In this document: one piece after another, positions 57,114-64,000 of the stretch
Numbering within the stretch: position 1 is the first letter of the stretch
Layout: each line of letters begins with the position of its first letter
NCBI GenBank assembly: GCA_036346205.1
Contig: JARFJB010002198.1
Span: forward strand, 558,501-622,500
Length of the DNA: 64,000 bases
DNA from: Vesta saturnalis
Taxonomy: Eukaryota; Arthropoda; Insecta; Coleoptera; Lampyridae
Reading direction: 5' to 3'
Program-made: the position numbers and the translations under genes
The notes under the pieces: model-generated
Databases searched by the model: none
Told to the model about the DNA's origin: nothing
The model's input: the letters and a program-made list of their open reading frames with translations, nothing else

Positions 57114-59625
57114 ATGGATAACATAATCCAATGGAACTAAATGGTTGCGCGTGTCATTACCCTGAATTAAAGAAATTAATCTCTGAACAGGGTCCATTTT
57201 GCATATATATACAAGAAAGTCATTTTAAACCAAATGAAAATTTTAAACTTCGATGTTTTAAAGTATACAGAAAAGATGTCCAACCACGTATTCGAGCAAG
57301 AGGAGGTGTAGTAACTTTCATTAAAGACAACATCCCCTCTACAGAAATTCCTCTCAATACAATTCTCCAAGCTGTAGCAGTCCAACTTCTTTTACCTTTG
57401 AAGGTTACTATATGTAATATTTATCTACCCGATTTTAGCTGGAACAAACAGCAGTTAAAAGATCTGATTTCTCAATTACCGACACCCTTTATATTATTAG
57501 GAGACTTTAATGCTCATAACCCGATCTGGGGATCATATAAACTAGATACAAGAGGAAGGCTAATCGAAGACCTCACTAAAGATTTCAATTTAGTCGTACT
57601 TAACAAAGGCGGTGGAACTTTCATCAATACGAGGTCTTGCAACCTTCATGCCGTAGACATAGCAATTTGTAGTTCTAGCATAGGTCACAGATTTGACTGG
57701 AATGTATTAGAGGAGTGTTCATCGGATCACCTTCCAATCTCTATTCGGTGTACAATTAAATGTCCTCCTGTGCAACAGTCAGAATTCTGGTGTATAAAAA
57801 GAGCATGCTGGGAATCTTTTCAAAAACATCTGAAAAGTTTTAAAATTAAAAGTACAATAAATGAAACAGTTGAAGAAGTCACTAAGAAAATTATCAACGC
57901 TGCAAAGATTAGTATCCCCAAAACTAGGATAAATACTAAAAGAAACCTAGTCCCATGGTGGAATCGTGAAATAGGCGAAATAATCAAATCTAGGAATCTC
58001 GCCTTTAACACGTTTAAAAAACAACCTATCGTTAATAATTTAATAGCGTTTAAGCGTCTTCGAGCACAAGCTCGCAAAGAAATTGTCAAAAGTAAAAATG
58101 TAGTTGGGAAAAGTATGTAACGGCGATATCTCCTACTACACCTTCCCTGAAATATGGGCGAAAATTAGACATATCTCTGGGAAAGCATTTAAGGGAACAT
58201 CGCCAATGTTAACCATAAACGATAAACTAATAACAAACAGCCTAGATATTGCAAATACTATAGCAAGGCAATTTCAGTATATCAGCTCTTCTGTGAACTA
58301 TGATCCTAAATTTAGGCGCTATAAAAATCAAATTGAAGATGTCAAAATCGATTTTGGGGAAACACAGATGTCTGACTATAACCTACCCTTTACGATGTCA
58401 GAATTAGAACAGTCACTTAGTCATGTTAAAGCGTCAGCTCCAGGACCAGATTCAATTCACTATGAAATGATACAACTTCCTATAAAAGAAAAAACTAGTC
58501 TGCTACACGTTTTTAATTTAATATGGGCAGATGGAAAATACCCCGACCAATGGAGGGAAGCAGTAGTAATTCCGATACCCAAAGATGGGAAAGATGCTAC
58601 TAACCCACTCAATTATAGACCTATATCGCTGACATCTTGTTTAAGTAAAACATTAGAAAAGATGATCAACAAAAGGTTAGTTGGGGTGCTCGAAACTAAA
58701 CAACTCCTTAAGGAATATCAACTAGGTTTTCGTAAATTTAGATCGACAACTGACCAACTTGTTCTCCTAGACACGGCTAAACAAGACAGCTTTTCAAAAG
58801 GGAGGCACTTAGTAGCAGTGACGTTTGATCTTGAGAAGGCGTTTGACACTACTTGGAGATACGGAATTTTGTATCAACTTCACCAATGGGGGCTACGTGG
58901 AAATCTGTGTAGTTTAATAGAGAATTTTTTTGTTAAAACGCTGCTTTAGAGTAAAAGTCGGTGACCAATACTCAGACTCGTACATTTAGGATAACGGTAT
59001 TCCACAGGGGTCCAACCTTAGCGTCACCTTATTTATCGTAGCTGTGAACTGCCCAATACAATCTCTACCACCAAATATAGGAAGATCCCTATACGTAGAT
59101 GACCTCACTATATACTTTGCAGATGTCAGTATGCACGAAATTGAAATTACTCTACAAAACGCAATTAATCAAATAATTCAAACAGCAGACCAACATGGAT
59201 TCCAATTCTCTCCACTCAAAACTGCCTGCATACATTTTTGTAGACTTAGAACCAATCACGAGCATCCAAGATTGTTACTAAAAGACACATATGCAAAAGA
59301 TCACGTAAATATTTTGGGAGTAATATATGACTACAAACATTATTGGAAATCACACATTGAAAACCTTGCATTAAAATGCAAAAAATCCTTGAATGTCATC
59401 AGATGTATTTCAAGTATTTCTTGGGGAGCAAACAGACAAACATTATTAAACCTGTACAAAGCAATAGTGTTATCAAAAATGGAATACTGTAAGGTTGTCT
59501 ACACGTCAGCAAAGAAATCGCACTTACAAAAACTTGAACGCATTCGTCGCGAGGGGCTTACAATGTGCATTGGAGCTTTTCGTACTAGCCCATCCTCATC
59601 TATCCATTCTGATTCTGGAACTCCA
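57114..59625 (+). pseudogene. I-type LINE ORF2: endonuclease + reverse transcriptase, lightly damaged
   Basis: The likely original start is ATG at 57,114 (MDNIIQWN), with a one-base shift at about 57,130 into NGCACHYPELKKLI. Endonuclease motifs: IYIQESHFKPNENFKLRCF, LLGDFNAHNPIWGSYK, EECSSDHLPISI. Near 58,100 the protein passes through a third frame (WEKYVTAISPTTP), which explains two frameshifts. RT motifs: LNYRPISLTSCLSKTLEKMI, YQLGFRKFRSTTDQLVLLDT, TFDLEKAFDTTW, then a shift in a T-run (about 58,930) and a TAG (about 58,988) before DNGIPQGSNLSVTLF and the catalytic YVDDLTIYF (about 59,094-59,120). The thumb ends in LTMCIGAFRTSPSSSIHSDS, where the foldback insertion sits. Confidence 0.9.
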
Positions 59626-60449
59626 GTAGGTAAGATTGGAGACTTCTGGAACACACCACATTTCCGAGGTCCCACATTTCCAAGGTTGCCTCAAAACCAA
59701 GGTCCCCACCGTACCAAGGTCAAAAAAGCGCAATGTGTGACCCAAATGCATATCATTACCACAAAACCAAGGTCGAAAACCCCGCTTTCATGTTCCACTA
59801 CAGGCTATCCGCTGACATCATTACCACAAGGTCACAACACGCTTTCCTGTTCCACATAGTATCCGTGTGACATATCATTACCACAAAACCAAGGTCACAA
59901 ACCCCGCTTGTCTGTTCCACAACTACAAGGCCATCCGAGCGACCTAACGAGGACCTTTTGCACGTGTACTAAATCAAAATGTTTTATTCCTAAGGAAAAT
60001 CATATATCTGAGTAATACATTAATTAAATATATTAATATATCGTTTTCTTTTATTTTGTGAGTGAGCAAAAAGTGGGCTAGAGTAGCAACCAGGTTACAC
60101 GGATGTAATTGTGGAACACGAATAGGTCGCACGGATGGTCCGGTAATTGTGGAACAGGAAAGCGGGGTTTGTGACCTTTGTTTTGTGGTAATGATATGTC
60201 ACACGGATGGCCTCGTAATTGTGAAACAGGAAAGCGTGGTTTGTGACCTTGGTTTTGTGGTAATGATATGTCACACGGATAGCTTTGTAGTAGTGGAACA
60301 GGAAAGCGGGGTTTTCGACCTTGGTTTTGTGGTAATGATATGCATTTAGGTCACACATTGCGCTTTTTTTGACCTTGGTTTTGTGGCAACCTTCGAAATG
60401 TGGGACCTTGGAAATGTGGTGTGTTCCAGAAGTCTCCAATCTTACCTAC
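59626..60449. mobile_element. Foldback transposon with tandem subrepeats, 824 bp
   Basis: Outer ends GTAGGTAAGATTGGAGACTT and its inverse. The target duplication AACTCCA is at 59,619-59,625 and 60,451-60,457 (8 bases with one mismatch). Arms of about 320-370 bp (59,626-59,950 and 60,080-60,449) are built of roughly 62-65 bp tandem units. Each unit contains GACCTTGGTTTTGTGGTAAT, GGAACAGGAAAGCGGGG and a GATATGTCACACGGAT word. A central loop of about 130 bases has no coding capacity. The architecture resembles foldback (FB-type) elements; the 7-8 base duplication would suit a hAT-type or FB-type mobiliser. The open frames at 60,062-60,349 and 60,095-60,439 are repeat artefacts. Confidence 0.9.
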
Positions 60450-60683
60450 TAACTCCACTCCATATCAATTAATATTAGAAGGCTTTGATAAAATAATACT
60501 CTTTTAACATTGTTTAACGTTTTGTTTTGTTGGAAACTTAGTTTTATTGCGTTAACATCGTTGTTGTATGTATCGTACATACTTTAAGTTGTTTTTATTA
60601 CCATTACTTCGTGGGTTGTTTTTTTTTGGTTTTGTTTAGTTAATTTATTATAAATTTATTATAATTAATCAATAAGTGTATCT

Positions 60684-62516
60684 ATGAAAAGACGAAATTT
60701 TACAAACGAAGAAATGTTCGATATGTTGACATGCTAAATCTTGTCCCATAGAAACTGTGTAGTTACTGAGCTGATGTATTTGGATAAATATCCTGAACGA
60801 AGGCAACTTGGTAAATCCATTCTTAGACGTTTGGAATCTAATTTAAAAGAATTTAGTTCATTTACAATACCTGTTTTATCCCGCCAAAAACAATCTGATG
60901 ACGAAAAAGCTAATACCGTTTTACATGTCGTTGTTGAAAACCCTGAAATATCGACAACACAAATTGAAAATCGTACTGGTATAGATAATTCTACAGCACA
61001 ATTCATTTTAAATAAGAATAAGTTTCATCCATATAAATTTAGACTAGCTGATCAGAAGCGGCGGGCAGGTTTTTCGAATGGTATAGTAGGAAATGGAATT
61101 TTCAATTAACGTAACAAACATTATTGGGCAAAACAAAATCTTTATTTAAAAAAAGAATCAAGATATTCACATAGATTGGGATTTAATATATGGATGGGCA
61201 TTTTAGGACGAAGAATAGTAGTACCTTTTATTTACCACAATTTAAATGCCGAACGATAACTTGCTAAGGACTGATTTGGAAAATGCCTTGGATGAATTAC
61301 ATCTAGCACTTGACAATTATTGGTTTCAACCACGACGTACCCTATACCAGGCGGGAATATAGTAGCGGGTAGATAGGTAGGTAGATAGGTCTAGAAATTT
61401 AATGAAATCCATGCAGTAGCATAGAGAAATCGTGGAGTTTTGGTCTTGGCTAACAAATTCTAATAATATCTGTCGGAATATGGTTCGCATATGCCATGTA
61501 CCGTATTCTCGAAACACCTGTCATAGCACTACTTTATTTAATATTACAAAATATTACATTGTGTAATTATAAAAAATTACGAAATCTCTGTAAATTAATT
61601 GTGAGCGTCAAAAAAGTTTAATATCATAGCGTTAATTTAAAGCTTTGCAAGAAAAGTCTAACTAATGGTTGTATTTACTAAAATTGCAGTTGCATATGTG
61701 GTTATTAAAAAAAAATACATGGATGTTTTACTAATTTTAAGAAATCGGGTTGATTAATAATAGGAATAGGATTATCAGCTGTTTACTAATGTTTCTATCA
61801 GTTAATGAATCGATACAATATCCATGAAACATGCTGATGCAATTTGTTTGCAATGCACGAAATATTGTTTTGTCTAACTATAAAAAATTACAATTCAATT
61901 ATAGAAGTTACACTTAATCATTAGTATCACAAATTACCATAGAGATAAAGAATAACAAGCATCGTTCAATTCTAGGAACACTTCTAAACTAGATTTTATT
62001 TGTTTGGATTATTATTATTAAAAAAATTTAATTTCCGATCATTTGAGACCAGAGTTTTGGCTTTTAGTCGTTAAAATTTGATTAACAACAAAAAATTCTG
62101 TCCGTTTCTCAATACTTTCCATGCGGAAATCAATCTAATGACGTAATCGTCGAAGCTGAAAGTGGGGGCTATATTCCTGCCTGGTATAAAGCATGCCGTG
62201 TTTGAACAAGATGGTGCCCCAGCACATAACCAAGAAATGTACAGGACTATCTGTCGTTGCGATTTACAGAAAAATAGGTTGGGACTTACAGTGCAGTAGT
62301 TTGACCAGTTCAATCACCCGTTTTAAGTCTGTTACATTTTTTTCTGTGGGGTTACCTGAAAACCCAGTGTATGATGGGAGTTTTGAAAATGAAGAGCAGT
62401 TGTTAGTATCGGTTGTGGCAGCAGTTAATACAATTTCGCCAGAAATTCTAGGCCGTGTTTTAAATTCTTCAGTAAAGAGAGCTTACCTGAGCAGCCTATT
62501 TGAACAGTTATTGTAA
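60684..62516 (+). pseudogene. Mariner-type (DUF4817 HTH) transposase in two halves
   Basis: The N-terminal half starts MKRRNFTNEEMFDMLTC at 60,684 and continues with KYPERRQLGKSILRRLESN and QIENRTGIDNSTAQFIL. After a deletion that removes the first catalytic Asp it resumes NKHYWAKQNLYLKKESRYSH, RLGFNIWMGILGRRIVV and DELHLALDNYWFQ (61,290-61,330). The other half begins VFEQDGAPAHNQEMYRTICR at about 62,200 and ends SLFEQLL at 62,516 with several frame changes. The two halves overlap by about six codons in homologous but different sequence (FQHD versus FEQD). They may be different copies joined, not one gene split cleanly by an insertion. Confidence 0.78.
61345..62186. mobile_element. Candidate 842-bp inverted-repeat insertion between transposase halves
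   Basis: TATACCAGGCGGGAATATAG at 61,343 is matched by the reverse complement of TATACCAGGCAGGAATATAG ending at 62,188. TA can be read as target duplication on both sides. The inverted match is about 20 bases. The interior has a short GATAGGTAG-type repeat (61,373-61,390) and no recognised coding region. Confidence 0.6.
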
Positions 62517-62519
62517 TTA

Positions 62520-64000
62520 TTTAACTTAAATTAAATAGGTTTAAAAGATTGGAGTTGTGAAATTTGTACATTAAAAAATATTATCAAATACCAATATTAA
62601 TCCGAATTTTTCTTAAAAATTAGCTTCAAATCTATAATACATGGTTAAATTCGTAATAAAAAATATTGTCGAATATAGAGTGTTTCTTTGGTTGGGGCGA
62701 TATAAAAAAATAAAGTTGATATTGTTTCTCGGAGACGAAACGTCGAATAAAAAATTTGAAAACGCCATCTAATAGAATTCAAAAAGTGACAATGAAAAAG
62801 TACTTTTGATTTTTAACAATCTTACGAAAAAAGAAAAAACCAAAAATCGCATTTTGATTTAAATCTGGGAACGATAAACAAAATGTTACTTTGCAGACCA
62901 CATGTGAACATGCCCTAAATGAAACAACTTTTTGCTAATTTAACCGCCTTCGTATCTCTTACCGTTTTCAAGATCCCCATCTTGGGGCATTATCTTGGGC
63001 ACCTATCTTAAACGTCCATATAAACATTTGCGATTAAATGCATTAAATGTTCAACCGATTGGAAGCACTAAAGTCTTCTTTCTAATGTGTATATTGCACG
63101 ACCCTTAATATTATTGTCACCCCTTTTATATTTATAGTGTGCAGAACTTAACATTCATTTAAACCAATACTGCGAAGAAATCATTCTCAAAGTACAAAAA
63201 ATTTACACACGAATGCTAATACAAATAAAAGGATTTATTATTGAATTACAGAAACGTGTTAAGAAAGGTATAGTATTACTACTACAGGGTAATCGTATTT
63301 ATCGATTAAACCGCTATGCATAAATACGCTTACTTTACAGAAACTGCGCATTTTATATGTAAACACAATAATGAACTCGATTGGGTATCCTATAATAAAC
63401 GTATATACAAAGCAGTGTCGGGAAGATAAATGATGTGTAAACCTAGTAACCAACGTCCATATATTTAGGAACAACGAACAACCCTAAAGGGTTGTAATTT
63501 CAATACCCTAAGGTAGCGTGGACAGATTATCAAACGGCACAATCTATTGAGTTGACCTTTAATTTTCTTCAACACGCGATCCAACTTTTCTTTGACTTCT
63601 TTCTAACATAACATTTGCTATTGCATTACGCTAAATCGAAAATTTCATTTGTGATTACTTTGGAAACGATATCAAATAAGATATTATAGTTTCGCTACCC
63701 CTTAGGATAAAATAATACCAATATAAAAAATAAATCCCTAACGTTACATGACTACGGTATACAAAGTACTAAACATGCACACTGTCTCGTGTATTTTATT
63801 GCTTATCAGGAATAACAGAAACAAAAAAGTTTATTCAGCATACGCTCGAATTGCTTGAACAAAATACGGTTGCTCGAATTGTCAAAATAATACACTATTT
63901 ATTTACCAATGGCTTATTTTTCTTTCGTCATAGTGTAAAACGGTTTTCAACTGTATATTTTTAATTAATTAACAAAACAAGTGTAGTTTGTTGAAATTGA
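62520..64000. other. Non-coding stretch, nothing recognised
   Basis: About 1.5 kb of AT-rich DNA. CTCGGAGACGAAACGTC near 62,730 resembles Penelope-type 3' UTR words, and TATCTCTTACCGTTTTCAAG near 62,953 resembles mariner flank words; neither is delimited. The open frame at 63,259-63,474 has no family signature. Confidence 0.45.

Larger units (their letters stand above)
54904..60560 (+). mobile_element. I-type non-LTR retrotransposon, interrupted by a foldback element
   Basis: A 5' region of about 800 bp, clearly GC-richer than its surroundings, is followed by an intact ORF1 (55,702-56,934). ORF2 (57,114-59,625) follows, with endonuclease and reverse transcriptase and a few frameshifts. At 59,625 the coding sequence is split by a foldback element; it resumes briefly at 60,458. 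An RNase H domain, expected after the RT in many I-type elements, was not found, so the 3' end is probably lost. The 3' limit given here is approximate. The mild damage suggests this is one of the younger LINE copies in the window. Confidence 0.88.

Noticed and set aside
60062..60439. Open frames of 95 and 114 codons on both strands with internal protein repeats
   Set aside because: They coincide with the tandem subrepeats of the foldback arm and exist on both strands; no independent coding evidence.
62193..62516. 107-codon frame taken as an independent gene
   Set aside because: Its parts match the transposase C-terminal region in mixed frames; it belongs to the decayed mariner-type copy.

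Overview
This window reads as a gene-poor, AT-rich stretch of an animal nuclear genome, most likely an insect. It holds no recognisable host gene. Every coding signal I could interpret belongs to a transposable element (TE) or a TE-like repeated family, and nearly all are broken by stops, frameshifts or deletions. The insect assignment is an inference from the mix of families: jockey, I-type and Tx1/L1-type LINEs, Penelope-like GIY-YIG fragments, Tigger/pogo, MULE, and mariner-type transposases with an insect-style N-terminal helix-turn-helix. No species can be named.

Layout. 1-3.7 kb: antisense decayed jockey LINE. 3.7-7.4 kb: unexplained AT-rich DNA plus a tRNA-like SINE head. 7.4-9.6 kb: nearly complete Tigger element with TA target duplication. 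9.6-20.8 kb: no interpretable genes. 20.8-22.3 kb: 5'-truncated LINE. 22.7-23.2 kb: palindromic foldback. 24.2-24.4 kb: degenerate minisatellite. 25.2-27.5 kb: decayed protein-like repeat of unknown function, split by an 821-bp inverted-repeat insertion. 27.9-29.6 kb: decayed mariner-type element. 30.0-30.6 kb: small MITE and a Penelope GIY-YIG fragment. 30.8-36.1 kb: three inverted-repeat elements separated by pure (TA)n tracts. 37.6-41.9 kb: antisense Tx1/L1-type LINE. 41.9-47.1 kb: very long (GT)n-rich DNA enclosing a decayed MULE and a second copy of the LINE ORF1 segment. 48.3-50.8 kb: antisense jockey with internal deletions. 51.1-51.4 kb: second Penelope GIY-YIG fragment. 51.6-54.1 kb: two non-autonomous inverted-repeat elements, one holding a tRNA-Ala-like sequence. 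54.9-59.6 kb: I-type LINE with intact ORF1 and lightly damaged ORF2. 59.6-60.45 kb: foldback element inserted in that LINE with a 7-8 bp target duplication. 60.7-62.5 kb: another decayed mariner-type transposase. 62.5-64 kb: nothing recognised.

The strongest theme is a set of transposons ending in CAGGGTG or close variants and encoding (or derived from) transposases with a D-41-D spacing between the second and third catalytic residues. Their inverted arms are far longer than normal mariner ends. In at least two cases the arms arose by copying one end of the element onto the other, giving a head-to-head inverted dimer (31.9-33.7 kb) and an element whose 3' end, including the last catalytic Asp, is replaced by a copy of its 5' end (33.8-36.0 kb). 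I found no CRISPR array, rRNA, intact tRNA gene or convincing new functional system.
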